From positions 29,590,775 to 29,654,774 of the forward strand of contig NC_054706.1 in the NCBI RefSeq assembly GCF_016097555.1: a stretch of DNA of 64,000 bases, read 5' to 3'. The first letter of the stretch is position 1, and the number at the start of each line of letters is the position of its first letter. Origin of the DNA: Gigantopelta aegis. Taxonomy: Eukaryota > Mollusca > Gastropoda > Neomphalida > Peltospiridae. Positions 45,898 to 64,000 of the stretch are shown here, one piece after another. The position numbers were made by a program, and so were the translations under genes. A model generated the notes under the pieces. The model ran no database searches. It was not told the DNA's origin and saw only the letters and a program-made list of their open reading frames with translations.

Positions 45898-46285
45898 AAA
45901 AAAGAAATGTTTTATTTAACGACGTACTCAACACATTTTATTTACGATTATATGGCGTCAGACATATGGTTACGGACCACACAGATATTGAGAGAAGAAA
46001 CCCGCTGTCGCCACTTCATGTGCTACTCTTTTCGAATTAGCAGCAAGGGATCTTTTATATGCACCATCCCACAGATACGGTAGTACATACCACGTTCTTT
46101 GATATACCAGTCGTGGTGCACTGGCTGGAACGAGAAATAGCCCAATGGGCCCACCGACGGGGATCGATCCCAGACCGACCGTGCATCGAGCGACAATCTA
46201 ATTAAAATTAGCTCCACTATTACATGTGGATCTAACAGCAGCCAGTTGAAGCTCATGTCCACCAATCAAAACCTTACTTGCAGAA

Positions 46286-46342
<57 letters not shown>

Positions 46343-46918
46343 ATGCCAGTTATTTAAAAATAATTTGAAAACATTCCGAATTATCCTGAGGGTATACATG
46401 TTTCGTGTGAATTACGAATGCCGTAAAACATGTTTTATTTTATAAAATAAATAATTTGTAATGTAAAACTGAAGACTGATAACCCATCCCGTACGTATTG
46501 GTATGGTTCGCTGTACTGCGGCCACTAAAATAGACTCGCCCGATATTTTTAGAATTTGTATGCTCCCAAATAACGTTATAAAAGGCGAAGGTTGACTGGT
46601 CAATATTTAAATTATTATTTACAGACGAAATGTTACCTGGACATTGGAGACTACGCAGTGTTGTTAGCAATCTGATTAAAATTAGTTCTACTGGTCTAAA
46701 TAAGGCATTCGTAATTCACATGAAACATATCGTATACCCTCAGGATAATACGGAATATTTTCAAATTATTTTCAAATCACTGGCATGATTCTGCAAGTAA
46801 GGTTTTGATTGGTGGACATGAGCTCCAACTGGCTGCTGTTAGATCCACATGTAATAATGGAGCTAATTTTTATTAGATTGATCGAGCGAGCGCTTTACCA
46901 CTGGGCTACGTCCCGCCC
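45898..46918 (-). mobile_element. SINE type A' split by a foldback element
   Basis: The tail and body lie at 45898-46193 (AAAGAAATGTTTTATTTAAC to CGTGCATCGAGCGA). The head resumes at 46890 (GCGCTTTACCACTGGGCTAC, GTCCCGCCCC). Confidence 0.94.
46194..46880. mobile_element. Foldback / MULE-like element, 687 bp, 9-bp duplication
   Basis: Two arms of about 170 bp mirror each other: CAATCTAATTAAAATTAGCT, ACATGTGGATCTAACAGCAG, CATGTCCACCAATCAAAACC, TTGCAGAAT at the left and their complements at the right, ending TTATTAGATTG. ATCGAGCGA occurs at 46185-46193 and 46881-46889. Long arms with a 9-bp duplication fit Mutator-like or foldback elements. The middle (about 46430-46690) has no transposase. A 56-base C run (46287-46342) interrupts the left arm only. 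Confidence 0.92.
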
Positions 46919-47242
46919 CTCCAGAGAACATGCCCCAGCAAATACCTAGTCGAACCCTCCCACTCAAAATGCTGGCTACGGACCTGTTTGCATTACACCC
47001 TTATATGGGGCAGAGTAATAACCATAATAGGGCCTATACATTTATATACAGCACAATAACATATATATTCCCATTTCAGTTTTAAAATACATCCGCTGTA
47101 CTCTTTATGGATTAGTCAGGGCACACTCACATTAGCCAAAGTAGGATACTCTGACCAATTCAGTTAGTGTATTGCCCAATATCAAATAATCTGGTGTCAG
47201 CAAACAGATATAAGAATGATATAACATCAATAACAACAACAA

Positions 47243-47515
47243 ACCCCCCCCCCCCCCCCCCAAAAAAAAAAAAACCCCCCAACCCAACCCAATAATAATA
47301 ACAATATTAATGTACAGGCTAGACGGAGACACAAAATTTGTATTCTATTTATAGGACTACAATGACTATATAGCCCATAGGCGTGACCAGAATTTTATAT
47401 GGGGGGGAGGGACCCACTATGTATGTGTGTATGGTTTTATAAAATCTAATACAATAAAAAAAAAAGTGCTCATGTGCTCTCCCCCCCCCCCCCCCCCCCC
47501 CCCGCTACGCTACTG
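47243..47515. repeat. C/A/G homopolymer cluster and a type E element
   Basis: C run then A run at 47245-47275. From 47378, GGCGTGACCAGAATTTTATA, GGACCCACTATGTATGTGTG, GGTTTTATAAAATCTAATAC, a C run (47480-47503) and GCTACGCTACTGA form a type E copy. Confidence 0.65.
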
Positions 47516-47627
47516 ATATAGTCTAATAAATAAAGTATTTTTATAAAAATGAAATGGTCGAAGTACTTGGATATATATTAAATTACTGCCCCACTGATAG
47601 CCGGAACAAGAACTTTACAATAAAATG

Positions 47628-48000
47628 TTAATACATGGTTAGAATTTCAGTATCACCATTATTGTATGACATAATTAATATAAATTGTAAATTGCTATCA
47701 ACAGTCGAAAAGTCGGAAAAGGAGTTTAACGTATCAAATAGTTGTTGCCTTTCAGCAAAATAAATAGAACAGTCTAAAATAAAATGTTGTTAATTTTCCA
47801 CAGCTTGGGAAATATAAACAAACAAATCCTCATTTTAATTAGTTTTTAAGGTTTACATAATCCCCCATATGATGATAGAAATTTGATGTCCAGAGCAGTT
47901 AGCTATCCAATTTAAACTCTGATTTGAATACACTGTATATTCTGAGTTTAGAATCATTGTTTAGAATAGTAGCCTATCCTACCTGAATTTTATTTATTTC
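47628..48000 (-). pseudogene. Decayed LINE ORF2 3' end
   Basis: On the minus strand 47628-47790 reads QHFILDCSIYFAERQQLF, then DTLNSFSDFSTVDSNLQF and a stop, preceded by VEN and an in-frame stop. The H-F-x-x-D-C pattern with following ERQQLF is the C-terminal zinc-knuckle region of many non-LTR reverse transcriptases. Farther upstream (about 47900-47960) LRIYSVFKSEFKLDS resembles the stretch usually preceding it, in a broken frame. This is a dead LINE remnant. Confidence 0.65.
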
Positions 48001-48054
48001 GACTGGAGTTCTAGTTTTTAACTTACGTGTATCTCTTTGAGGGTATTGTCAGAA

Positions 48055-48110
48055 GAGAACAGAACAGAACTCTATTACACTTAGGGCCATCGTTCGATGG
48101 AATTTGAGGA
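48055..48110 (-). mobile_element. LINE-like 3' end (GTTCTGTTCTGTTC tail)
   Basis: Minus strand: CGATGGCCCTAAGTGTAATA, GAGTTCTGTTCTGTTC. Similar to 8355-8440. Confidence 0.5.
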
Positions 48111-48114
48111 ATAT

Positions 48115-49015
48115 ATATATACACAGTGTAACATTTACAACTACATGTATATACAAATGTAATTCATATATTTAGCATACATGTACAATTCAATTAATTA
48201 TTATTGTGTCACCTTCCAATTATGCAATAATTTAGTCGTGAGGTAATTAGGGGCTCGCAAGCAGACCAATAAGCGTGAAACTAAATTACACCAATCAAGA
48301 ACACTTAAAGGGCCGATTTCATATGTCTGGGTTATCAATGTGTTTTGGAAACATATGGGTTAAACCTAGGATAAACCCTGGGTCATGTTTACTGTGCATT
48401 TCACGTGTTAGTTTTTCAATAACCCTAGTTTAACACTGGGTTACAATTGTATTGCTTGTACCTGCCCTTGAGGTGGGTTTTTTTTTTGCTGAGTTTGCAA
48501 GGCCGTACCCCGAGAATCTCACTTTTTTATATATATAAAACTCCAAAAGAGCAACTAAAATCACTGCCTAAAAATTAGTAATTTTGCTATTCAGATGCCA
48601 AGAAATCGTGTCTACGGCTATGTAAATAAAATAAAATAAGAATTTAATTCTTGGGTTATAATACCACGCCAAATAATCCTTAAAATAGTAAACAAATTAT
48701 TATTTAAAAATGGTTAATTTTGCTAAACGTTTTGGCACGTGCACAACAACCATGACTATGCCTTCTTAACGGGTGAGGTCTGGTGTATTTACGGTCATGT
48801 GAATAAAATAAACCCTCCGACGGGTCTGCATTTGCATACCGTGATATTTAGTACAATCATTACTAGACTATAGTAGATGACCCAGTATGACGTAGGTATT
48901 TTATACGTAAAATATATATGCCCTAATTAACCTAGCATAGCCATGATTTTATATTGGGAGTGGGACCCATACTATATACCCATACCCATATATCTATTAA
49001 TGTATGAATATCTAT
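48115..49015. other. No feature seen
   Basis: AT-rich, no exon; a short repeated GGGTTAAACCTAGG / AACCCTAGTTTAACACTGGG inverted motif near 48355-48450 is the only structure. Confidence 0.4.
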
Positions 49016-49019
49016 ATAT

Positions 49020-49344
49020 TGTATGGATGTCGAGGTTGACTGTTACATACATAGATAGTAACGCACTGGCGCAGGGGATAATTAAATCCTTTCTGGCCTC
49101 ACAAATTGTCCCATGCTGTTGCTGGGACTCGAACCTATGGCACCGAATCGTATTGTATGTATGTCGAGGTTGACTGTTACATACATAGATATTAACGCAC
49201 TGGCACACGGGATAATTAAATCCTTTCTGACCTCATAAATTGTCCCATGCCGTTGCTTAGACTCGAATCTGTGGCACCGAATCACCCGCAAATTGCAGAG
49301 TCAAATGCAGACTAACCATGATGCGCTCTGAGCTATTGAGGCAT
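49020..49344 (-). mobile_element. SINE, type I, with its body duplicated in tandem
   Basis: Minus-strand head TGCCTCAATAGCTCAGAGCG with A-box- and B-box-like parts (GATTCGAGTCTAAGC), then a 134-bp body repeated twice; the second repeat carries GGTTCGAGTCCCAGC. GTCGAGGTTGACTGTTACAT marks each copy at 49029 and 49163. Confidence 0.75.
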
Positions 49345-49532
49345 CCATAAAAAAAGATGCTCTTTAACTCAACCACATGCATGGGGCCTTATGTATGCAT
49401 CATGTTATACAAATTTAATAGTTAAAAAAGGTTTGGTTGGGTGGGGGATTGGAGCATGGCGTCCTTGTTCCCCATCACTGCGTACTCTTTCAATATATTT
49501 ATTCAAAACAGTTACCCGTGTTATATATTTGG

Positions 49533-49790
49533 ACGGCCCATTGGGCTATTTCTCGTTTCAGCCAGTGCTGCACAACTGGTGTAACAAAGGCCGTGGTATG
49601 TACTATCCTGTCTGTGGAATGATTCATATAAAAGATCCCTTACTGCTAATCGAAAAGAGTAGCCCATGAAGTCGCAACAGCGGGTTTCCTCTCTTAATAT
49701 CTGCGTGGTCCTTAACCATATGTCTGGCGCCATATAATCATAAATAAAATGTGTTGAGTGCGTCGTTAAATAAAACATTTCCTTCCGTCC
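49533..49790 (+). mobile_element. SINE type A', 5' truncated
   Basis: Starts at GGCCCATTGGGCTATTTCTC and runs to AAATAAAACATTTCCTTCC. Complete tail. Confidence 0.93.
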
Positions 49791-49870
49791 TTCCTTTATT
49801 GGACGGTGTAAAATAAATACAGCAGAGTAGCCTACTCGGGTTATATATTAGTACGCCATTTAGCCATGCT

Positions 49871-50020
49871 TCTCACAAACAGGATAGCACATACCACGGT
49901 CTTTGATATACCAGTCGTGATGCACTGGCAGGAAAGAGAAATAACCCAATGAGCCCAGAGACGGGGATCGATCCCAGATCGATAGCGCATCAGCGGACCA
50001 CTCATCACTTGGCTACGCCC
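49871..50020 (-). mobile_element. SINE head fragment
   Basis: Minus strand GGGGCGTAGCCAAGTGATGA to CCTGTTTGTGAGA; only head and first third are present, ending in a C run. Confidence 0.8.
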
Positions 50021-50260
50021 CCCCCCCCCCCAAAAAAAACCCCTATAAAGACAGGCACGGTGGAGAGCAGGGGGCTCTAGTCTCTCCCCCCTCCCCCCTC
50101 ATAATTTCGAATAAAATATATTGGTAGTAAATCTTAAAGCAGAGATGAATTTTACTTGTAGAATGCAGGAAATTGCATTTCAGGACATCTAGTTTTCCAA
50201 ATTGTTAAAATGAGCATACCTCGAACCCCCTAGAAAGTTTGCTTTGCGCCTTCGATCTCA

Positions 50261-50286
50261 GTCACACACACACACACACACACCCG

Positions 50287-50342
<56 letters not shown>
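50261..50342. repeat. (CA)n microsatellite
   Basis: Two CA tracts split by CCCGT. Confidence 0.97.
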
Positions 50343-50344
<2 letters not shown>

Positions 50345-50345
<1 letters not shown>

Positions 50346-51075
50346 GTCTACTTGCTTCCGCCGTGCCCGAAAGACCTGTACTTGGTCCTCTTACAACAGT
50401 GACTTTTATAATATTTGTCTAGAACTTCATTTCTGGTGTGAACTAATACACATTTTACATCTAGTCATGTGTATTGTATTCGTCCAGCACATCACAAGGT
50501 CAATATTTAAGATTTTATTTGGAGACTTACAAAATCCACAGGTCTATAGATCATAAAAGTTAAGTTGAACGCCAAACGATCATATCAAAACACCATTTCA
50601 ATATTCTATAGAAATTGGGACAACCTAGAACACTGGATACACAGAAATCAATATTTAAGTTGGAAGTTTCAAATGTAGGTAGACCTACATTGGTTTTAGC
50701 CGTCTATACAAATACATTTTACCAACTATACTCTTTAAAAAAAGTAGGGGAACTCTAATAAGAATTTACAATTGCCCAAATTGTAAGGTATATTAGCTGT
50801 GGGGAATGGTTATATGATAATAGTGAATTAATTGGGAAAACATTATAACCGGTAGTTCAGTATTACAGTAGGTTTTATGACCAGCAAAGATCTTGAAGGA
50901 CAAATGGGGTCAGAAGTGAATTTTGAAAATTGACGTGTTTTTTTATCAGTAAATCGCAAATTCAAACAATAAAAATTACTAAAAACAAAACAATAACAAC
51001 TGTATGATCAACAGAATGAAAAAGATTGACAGAAATAATGTTCCACAGTGATTAATGGACCTTCCTGGAAATGGT
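50345..51075. other. No feature seen
   Basis: AT-rich. AAAAAGTAGGGGAACTCTAA at 50739 is echoed, inverted, by GGTTCCCCTACTTTTTTTTT at 51641, a possible pair of element ends about 900 bp apart around the SINE. Confidence 0.4.
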
Positions 51076-51090
51076 CAAAATCGAGAATGA

Positions 51091-51489
51091 AAAAAATAAA
51101 GAAAGAAGTGTTTTATTTAACGACGCACTCAACACATTTTTTTTAAATTTACGGTTATATGGCGTCAGACATATGGTTAAGGACCACACAGATTTTTTTA
51201 GAGGAAACCCGCTGTCGCCACATAGGCTACTCTTTTACGACAGGCAGCAAGGGATCTTTTATTTGCGCTTCCCACAGACAGGATAGCACAAACCATGGCC
51301 TTTGTTGAACCAGTTATGGATCACTGGTCGGTGCAAGTGGTTTACACCTACCCATTGAGCCTTGCGGAGCACTCACTCAGGGTTTGGAGTCGATATCTGG
51401 ATTAAAAATCCCATGCCTCGACTGGGATCCGAACCCAGTACCTACCAGCCTGTAGACCGATGGCCTGCCACGACGCCACAGAGGCCGTT
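51091..51489 (-). mobile_element. SINE type A with target duplication
   Basis: Tail AAAGAAAGAAGTG at the left, head CGGCCTCTGTGGCGTCGTGG at the right. AAATCGAGAA is at 51078-51087 and 51490-51499. Confidence 0.96.
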
Positions 51490-51886
51490 AAATCGAGAAC
51501 GACACCCCACGCACGTGTACGGGGAACTGGGTGATGCATGTGCAAAATATGAAATGTGTTTCGGTGTGTTGATAAAGAGACCTGAACGTCAAAACGTATG
51601 TTCAGTTTAATAGTTTATATTAACATTAATATTTCAGGTTCCCCTACTTTTTTTTTTTAAAGAGTATATATTTATATAACAAACTAGCCTATTACATATA
51701 GACTGTTATAATAAAGTTGTATCTCGTTTAATAATTATATTTTATAAATTTGAACAATTGTGTAAATCACATAAATATATCTATGGATTGGAACGTTTTT
51801 AATTCAATAAATGTTTTGGGGATTTAAATTCTAAAACATTTGTGCACGTTTAGCAACTATGTTCATTAATGTAACATGTATAGTAA

Positions 51887-52050
51887 CAGGGGCGCTGCGT
51901 GATCTGGACCTGGGGGGGGGGGGGGGGGGGGGGGGTCGAATATGAACCAAGTGGACCTTTTTCTATTTTGTTTTTGCACCACCAGAAACTCCATATGTAT
52001 AAACCTGTATGTTTTAGTTCTGCTAGCGGACCCCCTAGCCTACGCCCCTG
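51887..52050. mobile_element. Type E-like short element with G run
   Basis: CAGGGGCGCTGCGTGATC, a G run (51913-51935), and GGACCCCCTAGCCTACGCCC, CTG. The ends mirror each other loosely. Confidence 0.6.
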
Positions 52051-52054
52051 AGTA

Positions 52055-52620
52055 GGCCTATAAGAAATATGTTTAATTAAAATAAGTTTACATCCATTTA
52101 TAGGGCTCATATATTATTGTTTGTTTCCGCAATAAATAAAGAACAAAATATCGGAATACTTGATATAGACCAAAATCTGAGTTTTTAAAAAAAAACGTTA
52201 CAGACCTAACTTGTTTTATGTGCATGCGTACGGTGCTATTATGTGAAATATATTATTAACATACAAGCCTGCTCTCTGGAGTTTAGTTTTTAATTGTTAT
52301 TCATAGTGTTCTGGGATATGTTGGTAAATATTAAACAATGCTAGTTTAAATTATTGTTACAAATATGAATATTAATCATGCAGTTAGGCGTACATGACCG
52401 TTCTAAAGTGCTTTATTAACAATTTCTTGAATCAGTACTTTTATCTGTTGTGAAAAAAAAGACAACAAACGGGACGTCAAAATATCTCAAAACTACTTTT
52501 AACTGATTTTTTTAAAGTAATATGATATTCATAAAGTTTTAATTATTATGATAGTTTACAGAAAAACACACATGAATTAAAATTAACATTTTGACGTCGT
52601 TTTTAACAGTAGCAGCGTGT
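52055..52620. other. No feature seen; upstream of the H1-like gene
   Basis: AT-rich and free of recognised repeats. TTTTGACGTCGTTTTTAACA near 52590 is a partial CRE-like site. Confidence 0.45.
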
Positions 52621-52621
52621 G

Positions 52622-52673
52622 TGCTTTCTTTCGCGTCGGCACTGCACAGGCATAAATAGGGCCTATGACGTCA
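52622..52673 (+). promoter_or_regulatory. Core promoter: TATA-like box and CRE
   Basis: CATAAATA at 52651-52658 and a perfect TGACGTCA at 52666-52673. The upstream string CTTTCTTTCGCGTCGGCACT aligns with the promoter of the gene at 43613. The expected start is near 52680, giving a very short leader. Confidence 0.75.
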
Positions 52674-52698
52674 ACAATCACATAATCCAAACTTAAAA

Positions 52699-53343
52699 AT
52701 GACCGGTTCAAGACGCTCTAGATTGCGTTCGAGATCTAGTCGATCACGATCGCGATCGCGATCTAGGTCCCAAAAATCTATACCGATGTCCCGATCTAGG
52801 AGAAGTAGGTCTAACCGATCTAGCACCAGGTCAATGGAGAATGCAATTTCTCGCAGATCTCGACAACCTACTTCGTCTGTGGAACTACCATCCACTATGG
52901 TCCTAAAAGTAATTGATGCAATCACTCAGGACAAGGATATGAAGGGATCATCTCTTCAGACGATCTGCAGACGAATTGCAGCCGATTATAAGGCTATGCC
53001 TGTCAAACTGCTGAATGGACAAATCAAGAAGGCGATTATCAAGGGACTCAGCAGAGGATTTATAGTTCGTCCAAGAGGCTCGAAGGCCAAGGGTACCGTT
53101 GGACGCTTTCGCCTTGGGAGGATCCCTATTTTAATGGAATCTCATCGTTACTGGTCACGTGGAAAGGCAGACAATGACGATGATGGCGACAGCAAGGGCA
53201 AATCCCATAAAAAACGTAAACGCAGTAAGATCAGTAAAAAGGGAGCCTCAAAGAGCAAGAGCCGAGGTCGCAGCAAGAAACAAAAAGGCAAAAAGGGCGG
53301 CAAGAAATCAAAGTCGCGCAAACAAAAGAAAGGCCGAAAGTAG
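52699..53343 (+). CDS. H1-family protamine-like sperm protein with RS-rich N-terminus
   Basis: A 214-residue intronless frame. Residues 1-57 are RS-rich (LRSRSSRSRSRSRSRSRSQK). Residues 63-141 form a linker-histone winged helix: MVLKVIDAITQDKDMKGSSL, QTICRRIAADYKAMPVKLLN, GQIKKAIIKGLSRGFIVRPR, then GSKAKGTVGRFRLG, matching the family pattern of three helices and a basic wing. An acidic spacer (DNDDDGD, 158-164) precedes a K-rich tail (165-214). This architecture is that of mollusc protamine-like PL-I proteins, which pack sperm chromatin; that role comes from the family. The 3' end is histone-type. The codon run CGATCACGATCGCGATCGCG behind the RS repeat shows slippage-prone growth. A somatic H1 is less likely, because somatic H1 lacks a long RS N-terminus. 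Confidence 0.92.
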   Translation: MTGSRRSRLRSRSSRSRSRSRSRSQKSIPMSRSRRSRSNRSSTRSMENAISRRSRQPTSSVELPSTMVLKVIDAITQDKDMKGSSLQTICRRIAADYKAMPVKLLNGQIKKAIIKGLSRGFIVRPRGSKAKGTVGRFRLGRIPILMESHRYWSRGKADNDDDGDSKGKSHKKRKRSKISKKGASKSKSRGRSKKQKGKKGGKKSKSRKQKKGRK

Positions 53344-53368
53344 GCCAGATTACAACCACAATTACAAA

Positions 53369-53404
53369 GGCCCTTTTAAGGGCCACCAACCCTCCCGAAT
53401 GAAA
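53369..53404 (+). terminator. Histone mRNA 3' stem-loop and downstream element
   Basis: GGCCCTTTTAAGGGCC at 53369-53384 with flanks TTACAAA and ACCAAC; GAATGAAA at 53397-53404, 12 bases later. The hairpin begins 25 bases after the stop. It is identical to the one at 44070, and the sequence before it (ACCACAATTACA here, AACACAATTCACA there) is also alike. Confidence 0.95.
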
Positions 53405-53435
53405 CTTTTTTCCATCCAATTCTATAGCAACACAC

Positions 53436-53436
<1 letters not shown>

Positions 53437-53475
<39 letters not shown>

Positions 53476-53525
53476 TAATGATAATAATAATAATAGGCCT
53501 AATAGTAATGATAATAATAAACAAA
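53437..53525. repeat. (AAT)n microsatellite
   Basis: AATAATAAT runs with minor breaks. Confidence 0.97.
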
Positions 53526-53671
53526 TTAATTTAGAACATAATTTTAGTAATACCAAAACAATTGTTAATAGGTCTATGTATCAAAAACAAATACTAAGGT
53601 GGAAAAATGTCATCAAAAATACAACCATTCACGCTCCAAGACACCCCCCTTTGTCTCTTTGTAACCAGTTG

Positions 53672-53997
53672 GGGGCGGGACGTAGCCCAGTGGTAAGACG
53701 CGCGGTCGGTGTGGGATCGATCCCCGTCAGTGGACCTATTGAGCTATTTCTCGTTCCAGCCAGTGCACCACGACTGGTATATCAAAGGTCGTGATATGTA
53801 CTACCCCACCTGTGGGATGGTACATATAAAAGATTATTTGCTGCTAATCGAAAAAGGTAGCCCATGATGTGACGACAGCGGGTTTCCTCTCAATATCTGT
53901 GTGGTCCTTAACCATATGTTTGATGCCATATAACTGTACATAAAATGTGTTGAGTGCTTCGTTAAATAAAACATTCTTTCTTTCTTTCTTTCTTTCA
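53672..53997 (+). mobile_element. SINE type A' with target duplication
   Basis: GGGGCGGGACGTAGCCCAGT to a (TTTC)n tail. TAACCAGTTG lies at 53662-53671 and 53998-54007. Confidence 0.96.
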
Positions 53998-54189
53998 TAA
54001 CCAGTTGAGGGGGTGGAAGAGTTCCGCTCCAATCAAAAAACAAGAAAAAAAAGAAAAGAAGAAACATCCCATGTAAAAGTTAGTCTCTTATAAAAACGAA
54101 TAGTATACCATTTTATCATGACATGTCCAAGGGTCACTCCCTTTAGTTGGACAATCTAGTCATAACCCAACTAAATAAATATATAATAT

Positions 54190-54390
54190 AATAGGTCAAA
54201 TAAATATTTTTTAGATTGGGGGGGGGGGGGGGGGGGTCACTATGAGGGCCCAACCCACACTATGTATGCATGTATGATTTTATATATAAAAAAATAATAC
54301 TGTAGAAAAATAAGTTTTATTGAGGGGGGGGGGGGGGGGGGGGGCATGGCCCCATGCGCCACCCACCCACTCCCTTGCTAAGCCACTGAC
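54190..54390. mobile_element. Type E element with two G runs
   Basis: G runs at about 54219-54237 and 54324-54343 around CCCACACTATGTATGCATGT and GATTTTATATATAAAA, ending in CATGGCCCCATGCGCC and GCTAAGCCACTGACC. Confidence 0.65.
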
Positions 54391-54439
54391 CTCGCCTGGT
54401 CATTTCGTGGTTTAAAGGGAGGTGGGCTTTTTGTAAAAA

Positions 54440-54521
54440 TAAATAAATACAAAATTAAAAAATTAAAAAATTAAAAATGAAACAAATAAATAAGTAAGTA
54501 AATAAATAAATAAATAAAAAA

Positions 54522-54552
<31 letters not shown>

Positions 54553-54600
54553 AATTAAATATATGGATCTTCCATCATTTTTTTTTTTTTAAATATTAAA
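54440..54600. repeat. A/T low complexity, (AAAT)n
   Basis: AAATAAAT units ending in a T run. Confidence 0.95.
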
Positions 54601-55505
54601 TTCCCCAATGTAAAGCCTAGAGGGTATGTACCTATCGCAGCCCCTGAAAAAGCTAATTTTTAGTGAAAGAATTTTAAAATATAAAATAATATGTCTGACG
54701 TCTTCCTTCCTTTAATTTTTTTTATAATATAACACAACTGTCAACAACACTGATTGCTTCTGATATTCTACCTCTCAGCGTAATATACTGTCACTCTAAT
54801 TAATGTCATGATCATAACCTGTAGCAATTAGTATTTTTCACATACCACTTGCTTTGAAAACAATCATGCGTGAACGCTAGTTGCAGGTTTATGCAGCGGT
54901 CAGTGGGTCACATTCAGCACTCAAGGTTCATTTGACCTATTTACCCGACGACGGAGGTCATTGAAGTGGGTCTTTGGAACTTCAAGATATCTGATCTTTG
55001 ACCCGATCTCAATAAGCTGCAGGAGTTGTTTATACCATCGTTCGCTTAATAAATACTCCGCACAACGAATATTTAACTAACCATTACTTTGCTTAATTTA
55101 ATAAATGTATCACAAGTTGTTTTCCTGTTAATAATTACAGTTAAATGTTTAGAGAAATCCGCCCTATTTTGTATACTTACCGCGCATTAATATTATAAGG
55201 AAGCCGCCATTGATTATGGAGACATGGTTTCCGTAGGTTAAACTGAGAATCGGTAGACTTTCTGCCTACAAAATGTTGTTTTCTTTTATTAATGGATAAC
55301 ACTGCTGAAGTGGCAACGTTTGATGGCGTAAATATGTGACGAGATCTGTCAGTGTGTGTGGAAAATATGGATATTGTGTGTGATTTGGAGTTCATAAATT
55401 TCATGACGGGCCAATGAGGATGTTGATACAAACCTTCTCTAGTTGATTCCTGAATTAAGTTCCTGTTAGCCGTCAACTTGGTGACATACTAAACGGCACC
55501 AGAAG
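54600..55505 (+). promoter_or_regulatory. Presumed PTEN promoter and 5' UTR
   Basis: Less repetitive than its surroundings. No TATA box in a convincing place. The leader just before the start codon reads ACTAAACGGCACCAGAAG. Inferred only from its position before PTEN exon 1. Confidence 0.45.

Positions 55506-64000
<8,495 letters not shown>

Noticed and set aside
52671-52925. Minus-strand frame opposite the RS repeat of the H1-like gene
   Set aside because: Mirror of the RS codons giving D/R/L repeats; no supporting signals.

Overview
The window is AT-rich eukaryotic DNA, most likely from a marine mollusc (gastropod or bivalve). The evidence is widely spaced exons with GT-AG introns, a dense load of tRNA-headed SINEs and MITEs, and two sperm-type basic protein genes of the H1/protamine-like kind best known from molluscs. 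Species cannot be fixed from sequence alone.

Four host genes are supported, all on the + strand. (1) The last four coding exons of a d4-family double-PHD-finger gene (DPF/BAF45 type) lie at 19908-26127; its earlier exons were not found. (2) A short intronless gene at 43613-44002 encodes a 129-residue RS- and K-rich protamine-like protein. (3) Another intronless gene at 52699-53343 encodes a 214-residue H1-family protein with an RS-rich N-terminus, a winged-helix domain and a very basic tail. Genes 2 and 3 share a TATA box, a TGACGTCA site, a histone-mRNA 3' stem-loop (GGCCCTTTTAAGGGCC) and a downstream GAATGAAA element. They look like diverged tandem copies of a testis chromatin gene. (4) PTEN coding exons 1 and 2 (55506-55584 and 61514-61598) are present; the gene runs off the right edge.

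Nearly everything else is repeats. At least six SINE types are present, built from interchangeable tRNA-like heads, a shared central block (around AAAAGATCCCTTGCTGCTAAT) and two or three tails. DNA-transposon relatives are mostly non-autonomous: pogo/Tigger-like with TA sites, TTAA-flanked, hAT-like with 7-8 bp duplications, a PIF/Harbinger-like element with TAA, and a 687-bp long-arm foldback element with a 9-bp duplication. A decayed LINE fragment and several LINE-like 3' ends also occur.

Layout: 1-1.2 kb, 90-bp satellite derived from a SINE; 1.2-19.5 kb, repeat-rich with a large inverted-repeat pair and a run of three SINEs; 19.9-26.2 kb, DPF exons with MITEs in the introns; 26.2-43.4 kb, intergenic, SINE-rich, with a second SINE-derived array at 35 kb; 43.5-53.4 kb, the two sperm-protein genes flanking repeats; 53.4-55.5 kb, repeats and the presumed PTEN promoter; 55.5-64 kb, PTEN exons 1-2 with an intron full of hAT-like elements. 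A striking theme is the number of long pure G or C runs, several of which are much longer in one copy of a repeat than in its sister copy.
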